DNA from: an uncultured Clostridia bacterium
GTDB taxonomy: Bacteria; Bacillota; Clostridia; Lachnospirales; CAG-274
Direction: 5' to 3'
NCBI GenBank assembly: GCA_947630725.1
Contig: CANRIS010000025.1
Span: 1-36,962 of the forward strand
Length of the DNA stretch: 36,962 bases
A program made the position numbers and the translations under genes. Below the pieces are notes generated by a model. It had not been told where the DNA came from and made no database searches. It was given only the letters and a program-made list of their open reading frames with translations. Of this stretch, positions 16,419-24,392 are shown in pieces. Each line of letters opens with the position of its first letter. Within the stretch, counting starts at the first letter, position 1.

Positions 16419-16754
16419 ATGTTAAACAAAAAAGAAAGAACACTTGAATTATACAAAAAGGCAGGAGCCGAAATGAGATTATTAAAAACACTCGGAGGTA
16501 AACTTGTGGATGATATGGGTGGATTGCTGCATTCAAATGATGTGGACAAGCTTTTCAAGGCATTGGATATAATCAGCTACATATCTTCGAAAACTGAAGA
16601 GAGTATGTTTCGGGATCACAATAACTTTAACAGAGATTATATTAATGTTTTCTACGGAGCAATTGGTATGAAGCCTAAAAATAATATTGACGAAGAAATA
16701 ATAGAAAAAGCGAGGACGATTGCCGATGAACTATTCGAGAGAAAAACAAATTGA
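16419..16754 (+). CDS. Hypothetical phage protein, 111 aa
   Basis: ATG 16419 with GAAAGGA (16402-16408) upstream. All-helical, charged product (MLNKKERTLELYKKAGAEMR, LFKALDIISYISSKTEES). It overlaps the VRR-NUC gene by 29 bp, so it is translated with it. Not recognised; no catalytic motif seen. Confidence 0.6.
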   Translation: MLNKKERTLELYKKAGAEMRLLKTLGGKLVDDMGGLLHSNDVDKLFKALDIISYISSKTEESMFRDHNNFNRDYINVFYGAIGMKPKNNIDEEIIEKARTIADELFERKTN

Positions 16755-17022
16755 ACAAAAACTCATAAAAGCCGTTAAAGCAGTGGGAGGTATAGCGCCA
16801 AAGCTGACCTCCCCCGGCTTTGACGGGATGCCTGACCGCCTTGTGCTTTTACCCGAAGGCAAAATTGCATTTGTGGAGGTAAAGGCTCCCGGCAGAAAGC
16901 CAAGACCTATGCAGGTTTCGAGAATAAAACTGTTAAGGAGGTTAGGTTTTAAAGCATACATACTTGACGATGAAGAGAAAATCGGAGGGATAATAAATGA
17001 CATAACGGGAGGTGATGCCTGA
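16726..17022 (+). CDS. VRR-NUC domain nuclease
   Basis: 98 aa, ATG 16726 (a TTG six bases earlier is in frame but less likely). The whole protein is one VRR-NUC domain: REKQIEQKLIKAVKAVGG, then LTSPGFDGMPDRLVLLPEGK with the metal-binding Asp, then IAFVEVKAPGRKPRPMQ with the E-x-K of the PD-(D/E)XK fold, and the QxxRIKLLRRLG helix. Stand-alone phage VRR-NUC proteins are structure-selective nucleases, often next to SNF2 helicases as here. The stop TGA overlaps the helicase ATG. Confidence 0.88.
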   Translation: MNYSREKQIEQKLIKAVKAVGGIAPKLTSPGFDGMPDRLVLLPEGKIAFVEVKAPGRKPRPMQVSRIKLLRRLGFKAYILDDEEKIGGIINDITGGDA

Positions 17023-18423
17023 TGAAATTCATACCGCATGATTATCAGAAATATGCAGTCGAATATATAAAAGACCATAATATTTCAGCCTTACTGCTTG
17101 ATATGGGTTTGGGTAGGTAAAACTGTCATAACTCTTACTGCGCTGAATGATCTATTGTTTGATAGTTTTGACGTAAAGAAAGTCCTTATAATCGCACCGC
17201 TGCGGGTAGCAAAAGTCACATGGGCTGCGGAAATACAAAAATGGGAACATCTTAAAAATATAAGATACTCCGTTGCGGTAGGTTCGGAGCAGGAAAGAAT
17301 AAATGCGCTGAAGGTTAATGTAGACATATATATTATAAATCGTGAAAATGTCCAATGGCTCATCGAAAAAAGCGTAATAACCTTTGACTTCGATACAGTA
17401 GTCATTGACGAATTATCGTCTTTCAAAAATCACCAAGCAAAAAGGTTCAGGGCACTGATGAAGGTCAGACCCAAAATAAAAAGAATAATAGGACTTACAG
17501 GTACGCCTACTTCAAACGGACTTATGGACTTGTATGCCGAGTTTAAACTTCTTGATATGGGCAAGCGACTTGGAAGATTTATAGGGCAGTACAGAAACAC
17601 ATACTTTGAACCGGATAAACGAAACGGTCAAATCGTATTTTCCTACAAGCCTTTGCCTTTTGCGGAAGATGAGATCTACAAAAAAATATCCGACATCACC
17701 GTTTCCATGAAGGCAAACGACCACCTGAAAATGCCGGAGCTTATATCGACCGAGTATGAGGTGTATTTATCCGACGACGAAAAGAACAAGTATGAGGAAC
17801 TTAAAAAGGATTTGGTGCTTGAAACAGAGACCGGAGAGATAACGGCGGCAAACGCAGCGGCTCTTTCCGGTAAGCTGTGTCAGATGGCAAACGGAGCGAT
17901 CTATGACGAGGAGAAAGAAGTCATAAAAATACACGAGAGAAAAATAGATGCACTGGAAGATATAATCGAGAGCATGAACGGAAAGCCCCTGCTTGTGGCG
18001 TATTGGTTCAAGCACGATTATGACAGAATAGCCGAGAGACTTCACAAGCTGCATATACCCTTTTCAAAGCTTGATACTTCGGAAAGCATAGCAAGGTGGA
18101 ACAGTGGAAATGTGCCTGTTGCACTTATACATCCCGCAAGTGCAGGACACGGGCTTAACCTTCAGAACGGAGGAAATACACTTGTGTGGTTCGGTCTTAC
18201 TTGGAGTCTTGAACTGTATCAGCAGACCACGGCAAGACTGTGGCGGCAGGGGCAGACTTCCGAAACTGTAGTTATACAGCACATAATTACGAAAGGCACT
18301 ATTGACGAGCGCATCTTACGATCCTTGTCCCAAAAGAATATGACGCAGACTGCATTGATTGAAGCGGTCAAAGCAGACTTAATGACAATCAGAGTAAATC
18401 AAAGACAATCCGAGGGAAAATAA
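17022..18423 (+). pseudogene. SNF2/DEAD-like phage helicase, frameshifted in Walker A
   Basis: ATG 17022 overlaps the VRR-NUC stop. The first 31 codons read MKFIPHDYQKYAVEYI ... LLLDMGLG, then stop at 17118-17120. The downstream frame carries GKTVITLTALNDLL, VLIIAPLRVAKVTW, the DEAD-box equivalent VVIDELSSFKNHQAK, GLTGTPTSNGLMDLY, and motifs V-VI ASAGHGLNLQNGGNTL and QTTARLWRQGQ. GGTA occurs twice in tandem (17112-17115, 17116-17119); removing one copy restores MGLGKT and a 465-aa helicase. As it stands only a start such as TTG 17098 could express the rest, without the Q motif. The lesion is exactly in the ATP-binding loop. Confidence 0.9.
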
Positions 18424-18441
18424 AAAATCGGAGGTGTCTTT

Positions 18442-18663
18442 ATGACTAAAGAAAGCTATGAAAAATTGGCAAACGCCATAGTAGAGCAAGCTATAAGGGA
18501 TTACATATGGGCAGAAAATAAGTTGAAAAAGACAAATAACTGCTTGGAAGCTGAGAAGGCTAAAAAGGAAGTTTTAAAATTCTTTCATTCCTGCTGGTTT
18601 ACTGCTTTGACCGACATTGATCCGGACAGGCTGATAAAAAAGATTCATAAGGAGGTGCTTTGA
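18442..18663 (+). CDS. Hypothetical phage protein, 73 aa
   Basis: ATG 18442 with CGGAGGTG (18429-18436). Helical product (YEKLANAIVEQAIRDYIWAE ... KEVLKFFHSCWFTALTDIDP, then RLIKKIHKEVL). It lies between the helicase and DUF1492 genes, a place where small unannotated proteins of this type are common. Not recognised. Confidence 0.6.
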   Translation: MTKESYEKLANAIVEQAIRDYIWAENKLKKTNNCLEAEKAKKEVLKFFHSCWFTALTDIDPDRLIKKIHKEVL

Positions 18664-18664
18664 T

Positions 18665-19069
18665 ATGACTACAAAAGAATATTTAGGACAGGCTTACCGC
18701 ATTGAACAGCGCATAAATTGCAAACTGGAACAGGTAGCTTCACTGCATGATCTTGCCGAAAAAGCTACATCAACATTAAGCGATATGCCTCATAGCCCGA
18801 ACAGAAATATTCACAGTATTGAAAATGTCATAGTAAAACTTATGGATATGGAGAATGAGATAAATGCAGAAATACAGGAACTTATAAAAATAAAAGAAGA
18901 TATAAAAGCGACAATAAAAGCTGTTGATGATAAGGAATGCGCCATGCTGCTTGAGTTAAGATATATCTGCCAAAAGCCATGGGAAGATATTGCAGAGATA
19001 ATGTGCTATTCTGTAGGTTATTTACATGAATTGAATAGGAAAGCATTAAAAAAAATAAAAATAAAATAA
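18665..19069 (+). CDS. DUF1492 / ArpU-like phage transcription regulator
   Basis: 134 aa, ATG 18665 with AAGGAGGTG upstream (18650-18658). The N-terminal ~90 residues are a long coiled helix (LGQAYRIEQRINCKLEQVAS, then MENEINAEIQELIKIKED). The C-terminal part (CAMLLELRYICQKPWEDIAE, then MCYSVGYLHELNRKALKKI) is a sigma-70 region 4-like helix-turn-helix. Members of this group act as late-gene activators in Gram-positive phages. Last gene of the early operon, so it is a plausible switch to the packaging module and perhaps to the repeated promoter-like elements found there. Confidence 0.78.
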   Translation: MTTKEYLGQAYRIEQRINCKLEQVASLHDLAEKATSTLSDMPHSPNRNIHSIENVIVKLMDMENEINAEIQELIKIKEDIKATIKAVDDKECAMLLELRYICQKPWEDIAEIMCYSVGYLHELNRKALKKIKIK

Positions 19070-19162
19070 ACTCCTTATATTTTCTTAGTAAATCTTACTT
19101 TTACTTACTATGATTATATGATAACATTAAAATGCGGAAAGTGAAAAAAACACCGCCGTATA

Positions 19163-19205
19163 AAAATCCGACACAGGCTTATCTCCTTTCACTGTGTCGG
19201 ATTTT
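19163..19205 (+). terminator. Terminator at the end of the early operon
   Basis: AAAATCCGACACAG (19163-19176) pairs with CTGTGTCGGATTTT (19192-19205), a perfect 14-bp stem with a 15-nt loop. It separates the DUF1492 gene from the promoter of the toxin-antitoxin pair. Its arm ATCCGAC recurs inverted as ATCGGAC at 19214-19220. Confidence 0.7.
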
Positions 19206-19220
19206 ACAATTAAATCGGAC

Positions 19221-19249
19221 TTGACAATGTATTTGATTTTTATTATAAT
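19221..19249 (+). promoter_or_regulatory. Consensus sigma-A promoter of the AbrB/RelE-type TA pair
   Basis: TTGACA (19221-19226), a 17-bp spacer and TATAAT (19244-19249): all twelve bases match consensus. It lies 57 bp upstream of the antitoxin start. GTCGG motifs at its edges could be antitoxin binding sites. Confidence 0.85.
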
Positions 19250-19305
19250 CAAAGTATGAAAGTCGGAAAGTTGGATTTTAAGATTTGAAGGTGAGGAGAC
19301 AGTTT

Positions 19306-19566
19306 ATGTTAGTTGAAATAAGGCAAAAGTCACAAATCACAATTCCTAAAGATATTGTCGTAAATTTAGGTCTTAACGAAGGAGATAAGCTTGATATTTT
19401 TGAAAAAGACGGTGAGATACGCATGATGCCTGTTGTGGTTTATCCAAAAAATTATATCAATGAACTGCAAGACGAAATAAATGTTATCAAGAATAAAATT
19501 AAAAAGGGAGAACAACCTGTTTTTGATAATGTTGATGCATTGCTTAAATGTCTGGAGGAAGATTGA
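19306..19566 (+). CDS. AbrB/MazE-type antitoxin
   Basis: 86 aa, ATG 19306 with GAGGAG (19293-19298). Residues 1-45 form a SpoVT/AbrB swapped-hairpin DNA-binding fold (EIRQKSQITIPKDIVVNLGL, then GDKLDIFEKDGEIRMMPV). The C-terminal helix (NELQDEINVIKNKIKKGE) probably wraps the toxin. The gene overlaps the toxin ATG (TGATG), a classic TA layout, and would repress its own promoter. The G+C is lower than in the surrounding phage genes, so it is probably an acquired module. Confidence 0.85.
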   Translation: MLVEIRQKSQITIPKDIVVNLGLNEGDKLDIFEKDGEIRMMPVVVYPKNYINELQDEINVIKNKIKKGEQPVFDNVDALLKCLEED

Positions 19567-19832
19567 TGTCATATCAGTTTACATTTACTGAAAGATTCAA
19601 AAAACATTTTAAAAATCTCACTTCAAATGAAAAGAAACAGCTAAGCAGTAAACTTCAACTTCTTTCGAAAAACCCGAATCATCCGTCATTAAGAACAAAA
19701 CGAATACAGGGAACAGATGATTTATTTGAATGCAGTGTAAATATGAGTATTCGCATTATTTGGTATTATGAAGGCGATAAAATTATTATTTTGGTTGATA
19801 TAGGTCATCATGATATATTGAAAAAATTTTAA
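19566..19832 (+). CDS. RelE/ParE-superfamily toxin
   Basis: 88 aa. YQFTFTERFKKHFKNLTSNE at the start, SLRTKRIQGTDDLFECSVNM in the middle and IRIIWYYEGDKIIILVDIGH near the end are the strands and helices of the RelE/YafQ-like fold; the Arg of SIRIIW and the final GHHD may belong to the active site. Such toxins cleave mRNA at the ribosome (family knowledge). Paired with an AbrB-type antitoxin rather than RelB, a mix seen in clostridial modules. Intact here. Confidence 0.82.
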   Translation: MSYQFTFTERFKKHFKNLTSNEKKQLSSKLQLLSKNPNHPSLRTKRIQGTDDLFECSVNMSIRIIWYYEGDKIIILVDIGHHDILKKF

Positions 19833-19835
19833 GTT

Positions 19836-19867
19836 AAAACCTCTGTGGAATTTTCTGCGGAGGTTTT
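19836..19867 (+). terminator. Terminator after the toxin gene
   Basis: AAAACCTC (19836-19843) pairs with GAGGTTTT (19860-19867); the loop contains a further short CTG pairing. It closes the TA unit just before the HNH gene. Confidence 0.65.
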
Positions 19868-19890
19868 ATTATGTTGTGGAGATGAAATAA

Positions 19891-20283
19891 ATGCCCAAAC
19901 GACCGAATATACCTTGCAAGCATCCAAACTGCCCTAAGTTAGTAGCTTACGGGGAAAAATACTGTGAAGAACATAAATCCCTGCATCTTGACGAGATATA
20001 CCACAAGGAAAAAGGCGCAGGTAAGAGATTATATACAAGCAGATGGCAGAAAGTAAGCAAGGCATTTTTAAAAGCGCATCCACTCTGCGAAAGGTGTAAA
20101 TCCGAAGGAAGATACACAAAGGCAACGGTTGTGGACCACATAAAACCACACAAAGGAAACAGAAAGTTATTCTGGAACAGAAATAACTGGCAGAGCCTTT
20201 GTAAGCAGTGCCATGATAAAAAGACATTGACCGAGGACAGGAATGGAAGTATGAGCAAGGTGTATGAGTATCCCACTCAATGA
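19891..20283 (+). CDS. Phage HNH endonuclease (packaging-associated)
   Basis: 130 aa. The N-terminal zinc-binding part is CKHPNCPKLVAYGEKYCEEH. The HNH core is HPLCERCKSEGRYTKATVVD, HIKPHKGN, NNWQSLCKQCHDKKTLTED: CxxC pairs, the catalytic His of VVDHI, the Asn and the final His. HNH proteins of this type are encoded next to terminase genes in HK97-like phages and are needed for cos cleavage with TerL (known for phage HK97). Here TerS lies 7 kb downstream because cargo genes intervene. Confidence 0.88.
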   Translation: MPKRPNIPCKHPNCPKLVAYGEKYCEEHKSLHLDEIYHKEKGAGKRLYTSRWQKVSKAFLKAHPLCERCKSEGRYTKATVVDHIKPHKGNRKLFWNRNNWQSLCKQCHDKKTLTEDRNGSMSKVYEYPTQ

Positions 20284-20440
20284 AGGGGGATACCTAAATA
20301 TGTAATTTTTACGATACTATCCTATAAAAAAAGGGGGGGGTATCAAAATCTCTACGACATTTCGGCCCAAGACCGAAGCCCTCCTCTAACGCACAAAAAT
20401 GCGAAATTAAAGGGGTGGGATACCTAAAATACGAAAATTT
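20284..20440 (+). other. Candidate cos region
   Basis: Non-coding, with GC-rich islands in AT-rich DNA. GGGATACCTAAA occurs twice as a direct repeat (about 20287 and 20418), flanking a G8 run (20332-20339), a hairpin TTCGG-CCCAAGA-CCGAA (20364-20380) and CCTCCTCTAACGCACAAAAA. In HK97-like phages the cos site lies beside the HNH gene and upstream of TerS, and sequences of this look recur there. The assignment is by position and pattern only. Confidence 0.45.
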
Positions 20441-20459
20441 AAATGTAAAGAATGCTTGA

Positions 20460-20488
20460 AACGCTGATATATTCGGCGTTTTTTTTGT
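20460..20488 (+). terminator. Terminator upstream of the cargo block
   Basis: AACGCTGA pairs with TCGGCGTT (one G-U), followed by a run of T's. It isolates the cargo genes from the HNH/cos region. Confidence 0.6.
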
Positions 20489-20562
20489 TGCTCATAAGCT
20501 TATTTTATTCGCCGAAAAGTATATGATTTTGGGCTTATTTTTATAAAAAACGAGGTGTTTTT

Positions 20563-21054
20563 ATGACCGATGAACAGAAAAATAAAATAATTGAACTTCG
20601 TAAAAACGGCGCAGGCTATAAAGCTATCGCTTCCGAAATCGGTCTGTCGAGAGATGCAGTCAGGTCATTCTGTAAAAGCAGAAATCTTTCGGGATTTGGC
20701 GTAGCCGCCGTTATGAACATCAGCGAACAAACGGAAAACGGAAATATCTGCCCGAACTGCTGTAAACCCATAACGCAGCCTCTCAAAGGCAGGCGGAAAA
20801 AATTCTGCTCGGAGAAATGCAGGCGTGATTGGTGGAAAGAACATCCCGAAAAAGCAGCGCAGAAAGATACCGCTCAATATCACCTTAAATGTACATACTG
20901 TGGAAAAGAGTTTGTTTCTTACGGCAACAAAAACAGAAAATATTGTTCACACAAGTGCTACATAAAATCAAGATTTTATGAGGAGGGAGAATATGAAAAA
21001 CACATCGGAACTCAGGATTATTCCCATATCGGAATTAAAGGCTGCGGCTTATAG
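20563..21054 (+). CDS. HTH and zinc-finger protein
   Basis: 163 aa, ATG 20563 with CGAGGTG upstream. Residues 1-45 are a resolvase-type helix-turn-helix (KNKIIELRKNGAGYKAIASE, GLSRDAVRSFCKSR). Two zinc-finger-like units follow: CPNCCKPITQPLKGRRKKFC with CSEKCR, and CTYCGKEFVSYGNKNRKYC with SHKCY. Proteins of this layout are found on Clostridia mobile elements beside methyltransferases; a DNA-binding regulatory role is likely. Its 3' end overlaps the first 20 codons of the adenine methyltransferase. The inversion junction falls in its stop codon, but both orientations give a stop at the same place, so this gene is unaffected. Confidence 0.72.
   Translation: MTDEQKNKIIELRKNGAGYKAIASEIGLSRDAVRSFCKSRNLSGFGVAAVMNISEQTENGNICPNCCKPITQPLKGRRKKFCSEKCRRDWWKEHPEKAAQKDTAQYHLKCTYCGKEFVSYGNKNRKYCSHKCYIKSRFYEEGEYEKHIGTQDYSHIGIKGCGL
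20993..21052 (+). pseudogene. Detached N-terminus of the ParB-like/adenine methyltransferase
   Basis: AGGAGG (20981-20986) and ATG 20993 open a frame coding for MKNTSELRIIPISELKAAAY, the usual start of ParB-like methyltransferases of phages (continuing N-P-R-K in relatives). Here the frame runs into antisense amidoligase DNA and stops at 21118. The continuation NPRKKLKSGDKEYEK lies 4.5 kb away on the opposite strand, ending at 25607. Joining 21052 to the complement of 25607 gives a 424-aa protein in frame. Confidence 0.9.
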
Positions 21055-21537
21055 CAGCTTTTCGTTTGTTTTTTGGCAGTATCTCATTCTCGAAGGGTTG
21101 ATTTTCAAGGTTTTATAAAGTATATCCTCTTTGCTTGCGATTATGTTTACTATGTTTCTCAAGGTCTGAGGTGTAAACCTTTCTGCTCCGACATGAATGT
21201 GTATTCCTGTGCTTTCGTTTGCAATGGCTCCTTTGTGCCTGAGCTGTCTTACAATCTCCTGCAAGTCTTCTATGTCATCGTAGGTTAAAATCGGACTTAC
21301 TATCTCGATTTTGTAAAGGTCGCTTGCTTCGCTGCCGTCTTTCTTTTGTGCTTTGATGCTTGAATCAGAAACTGCTTTCCAAGTTCTGCCTTTGTTGTCT
21401 TTGGCTGTGTAGGTGTCGTAAGTTCTGCCCTCGTGGGTTGTTTCCCTTGTTCCAAAGTAGGCTGCGATGGTTTTCGCCGCTGTGTTTCTTGTGATGCCTG
21501 TGAGTTCAATCTCGATTCCGAAGTTTAATGTTTTCAT
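21053..21537 (-). pseudogene. Amidoligase, N-terminal half (split by inversion)
   Basis: ATG at 21537 with AAGGAGA upstream on the minus strand. MKTLNFGIEIELTGITRNTA is the start of Amidoligase_2 (ATP-grasp/glutamine synthetase-like COOH-NH2 ligase fold), with the metal-binding Glu pair in GIEIE. SDSSIKAQ, IEIVSPILTYDDIEDLQE and STGIHIHVGAE (His pair) follow. The frame ends LKINPSRMRYCQKTNEKLL at the inversion joint. The C-terminal half is at 25608-26013 on +. Rejoined length is 296 aa. Such ligases are thought to make peptide or amide bonds in small-molecule or cell-wall modification (prediction from the literature on amidoligases). Confidence 0.9.
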
Positions 21538-21594
21538 GGTGTGTATCTCCTTTTCTTTGGTTTTTTGTTGGGGTGTTTTCCCCTTTTTCCGTAA

Positions 21595-21654
21595 CACATA
21601 TTACCGTTAATTAGGAGATATATCCAGTTATTTTTCGGCATATATGTACCAAAG
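21595..21654 (-). promoter_or_regulatory. Repeated cargo element, copy F (reversed)
   Basis: On the minus strand: GGTACATATATG, then AAATAACTGGATATAT, then GGTAATAT. It lies just upstream of the amidoligase start. Same element as at 26131, 27170, 30663, 31045 and 31601, but in reverse orientation because it lies in the inverted segment. Confidence 0.75.
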
Positions 21655-21725
21655 ATTCAAGAATAACACAGGGCTGTGTTTGTGCTTATTACACACCTTC
21701 AAAGTTAACCGAAAACAGCAGAAAA

Positions 21726-21756
21726 CCGACCGTTTCAGCTAAAAACAGTCGGTTGA
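21726..21756 (-). terminator. Hairpin between element copies G and F
   Basis: AACCGAC and GTCGGTT form a 7-bp stem extended by a partly paired A/T part; in the minus direction it is followed by TTTTCTG. It could end a short transcript started near copy G, with no ORF in between. Confidence 0.45.
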
Positions 21757-21795
21757 TTCAGGTGATTTGCAGATAAATAAATTAAGGCACCACGT

Positions 21796-21856
21796 CCATT
21801 TTACCTCTCGTTCGGGCTGATATCCAGTAATTTTTGAGAAGTAAATGTACCAAAAA
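21796..21856 (-). promoter_or_regulatory. Repeated cargo element, copy G (reversed, diverged)
   Basis: On the minus strand: TTTTTGGTACATTTAC, then AAATTACTGGATAT, then GAGAGGTAAAAT. It keeps the three blocks at the usual spacing but no gene follows; about 40-70 bp downstream is a hairpin. Confidence 0.6.
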
Positions 21857-21899
21857 GTTTAGCTGACATTCCCTTGGATTTGTGCTTGTTTTGTGGTGA

Positions 21900-22631
21900 T
21901 TAATGGCTTTCTTGCTTTGATTTATTTCTGAGCTTTTCTTTTGCCTTTTCTGCTTGTTCGGAAGTGCGGAAGGCTGCGTGACCGGACAAATTCCTGAGAA
22001 GCCGTTTTCTTATGTCACTTTTTTCCTTGCCGCCAAGTCCGAGCCGTAAAAGCCAAGCTCTGAAAATGTATTTTTCATTTTTGGGGATCTGCTGTTTTAA
22101 CTGAACCCTTGTGGAGCTTTTGGCTTTTCTGAATGCTGCCGTTATGAGTATCATGTAGACATTCAGCTTTTCGGGCTCATCAGCAGGAAAGTTGAATACA
22201 AGATTACCGTTTGATACTTCAAAGCCCTTTATGTTTTGAGGATTGATTTCGGAAATTTCCTTATTGGGAAAGTCCTCCGCAAAGCTGACCGGAATGTCCA
22301 GAATGGGCAGTCCGATTGACTTGTTTATGAGTCCTTGCTTGCTGCAGAGCATATTCAGAAGATTTGTTATTTCCGGCTTTCCTGCATCACCCAGTGGGAT
22401 TTGGAATTTTACAATATTTTCAATTTCGGGTTCCACAAATCCTTTTTCCATCAGGTACGATTTTAATTCGTTTTCGTCACTATCTGATGATATTACGCCG
22501 TTCTTATCAATCAAGAAATTTCCTACTCTGTAGGAAAATGTGGGCGCACCCAAGTATTCAGAAGCCTGACCGCAGAAGTCACTGACCGCCTGAACCAAGT
22601 CTTTTCTTTTTTTAAAAGTTGTAATGAGCAT
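21900..22631 (-). CDS. 'Virulence-related protein'-type phage cargo protein
   Basis: 243 aa, ATG 22631 with GGGAGG upstream. The first ~85 residues (FKKRKDLVQAVSDFCGQASE, YLGAPTFSYRVGNFLIDKNG) match small proteins that databases label virulence-related without evidence. The last ~65 residues (NEKYIFRAWLLRLGLGGKEK, RKRLLRNLSGHAAFR) are clearly similar to the end of the neighbouring amidoligase. In the restored orientation the order is cytosine methyltransferase, this gene, amidoligase. Function unknown. It lies wholly within the inverted segment and is intact. Confidence 0.7.
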   Translation of the reverse strand: MLITTFKKRKDLVQAVSDFCGQASEYLGAPTFSYRVGNFLIDKNGVISSDSDENELKSYLMEKGFVEPEIENIVKFQIPLGDAGKPEITNLLNMLCSKQGLINKSIGLPILDIPVSFAEDFPNKEISEINPQNIKGFEVSNGNLVFNFPADEPEKLNVYMILITAAFRKAKSSTRVQLKQQIPKNEKYIFRAWLLRLGLGGKEKSDIRKRLLRNLSGHAAFRTSEQAEKAKEKLRNKSKQESH

Positions 22632-22798
22632 TTTTCATACCTCCCATGTAATTTTCGGTACTACATATATTGCTCAGATATGCATAAAAGTCAAGCGATA
22701 TTTCGGATTTTTTCAAAAAAATTATACTTTAGGCTTACAACATCTCTACAACATCTTTGAAAAAACACACCACACCTAAAGGTAATATCCTAACCTTA

Positions 22799-22822
22799 AA
22801 AGTGTGTTTTAAAGCACACTTT
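22799..22822 (-). terminator. Terminator of the cytosine methyltransferase gene
   Basis: AAGTGTG and CACACTT form a hairpin overlapping the methyltransferase stop codon; on the minus strand it is followed by TTTTAAGG. A plausible weak terminator. Confidence 0.45.
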
Positions 22823-23048
22823 CGGCTATTTTCTTACCTATAGCATAGACTACATTTACGGTTACGGCATTTCCCGCCTGTTTGTAAAGCTGTGCATCTG
22901 AATTGACTTCTCTCGCTTTCTCGAAAAGCTCATCGGGAAATCCCTGAAGTCTGAAGCACTCCCGTGGCGTAAGTCTGCGGATTCGGATTTCTTTTCCGTC
23001 TTTCACAACTGCACCGTTCAGCACTTTTGTCTGACGACAAAAGCCGCC

Positions 23049-23080
23049 TACGGCGTCCGCACATCTTTGCGGTGCTTGTT
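23049..23080. repeat. Direct repeat unit with hairpin, copy 1
   Basis: Matches 23841-23872 at about 27 of 32 positions; both contain CATCTTTGCGGTGCTT and can form a CCGC/GCGG hairpin. This copy keeps the methyltransferase frame open (encodes about ten extra residues around PQRCADA). Confidence 0.6.
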
Positions 23081-23739
23081 GCCCATTAACCGTTAGTGTT
23101 TGTGAAACGCCGTGACCGACCCGACCACGTTTGGTGGCGGAATTAGGGTAGGAGAGAGTAACTCCGTCACCGATCTTTGCCTTATCGTAGCCTTGCTTAG
23201 TGCAGTTTCTGATTTTTAAGTGCGGTTCTTCAGCAGTTTTTGTTTCTAAAACAGCAGAGTTAAGTGCTGTTCTTTTAGTCATACCCGCTGTATACCTTGC
23301 AGTTATACACCTTGCTGTGTCGGTAAGTTTCGGCTCAGTGATGGATTGGTCTATGAAAATCTTGTCAGTTTCGAGGACAGCTGTTTGAGTCTGATTTCGG
23401 TTAAGCCCTCTGTAGTCACTGGCAGAGATTGTTCCGGCGTTTTCCTTTAAACCTGTTATTCCGTCATTTCTGTTGTAGCCTACAAGGTAAAGACCTGTCT
23501 TTCCTGCGATACCGCCTGAATTGCCCGTTAAGGTTTGGCTTGAACCTTCAGTGTCATACACACGATAGCCCTGTCTGCTTACTACTTTTGGCTGAAGATT
23601 ACCGCCGCTGCAAGTGTTGAGGCAGGGCGATGAACCATTTTCGGAATAAACTCGCTTCATTGAGTCCGTCCAGCCTTTTTCATCAATATCTCCTATAACC
23701 TTAATATCAGCTGCTGTGTTTTCTCCGCATTATTCACAA

Positions 23740-23977
23740 CTTTTGCTGCGCAAAAGCAAGCCTTCGGCTTGGCGGCTTTTTCTTGCCGCTTGATTGGTAA
23801 TATTTCTCGTCTGCCATATCTTTTGTCCAACTCTTCTGTCTACAGCATCCGCGCATCTTTGCGGTGCTTATTAAAAATCTGCCATTTGAGATCGTACCCG
23901 CATTCATCCATTTGGCATCGGAAAGAAGTCCGACCGCCGAAAGCGCAGCGAAAGGCGGCGTTTGACGTAGTCAAACG
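23740..23977. repeat. Cluster of short 3-nt-loop hairpins in the methyltransferase
   Basis: Within 240 bp: CTTTTGC-TGC-GCAAAAG (23740-23756), CAAGCC-TTC-GGCTTG (23757-23771), GCGGC/GCCGC (23772-23789), a repeat unit at 23841-23872, CCGCC/GGCGG around 23934-23959, and GTTTGAC-GTA-GTCAAAC (23961-23977). Several share a 6-7-bp stem with a 3-nt loop, suggesting one family of tiny insertions. Confidence 0.6.
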
Positions 23978-24392
23978 TGCTGAACAGATAGATATTCGAG
24001 AAAATCCCATCCCTTATCAGACGAAAGCAATCCTCTAACATTTTCACAGATAATCCATTCGGGTCTATCTTCTTCTTTTTTGCTTTTGAGCAGTTCACAG
24101 AATTTAAAAAAGAGACCGCTTCGGTCTCCGTGTAATCCTGCCCGCTGTCCTGTAATGCTGACGTTCTGGCAGGGTGAGCCGGCAGTCCAGATGTCGGCTC
24201 TTGGAATATCCTCGGCTCTGATTTCTGTAATATCTTCTCCATACCATTCTCCCTCCGTATCATACATTGCTCTGTAGGACTTTACGGCAAATTTGTCTTT
24301 TTCGCAAAATCCTACGCATTTCATTCCTGCTTTTTCAAGTCCAAGGCGAAAGCCGCCAATGCCACTGAAAAAGTCGATAAACGTAAGCTGAT

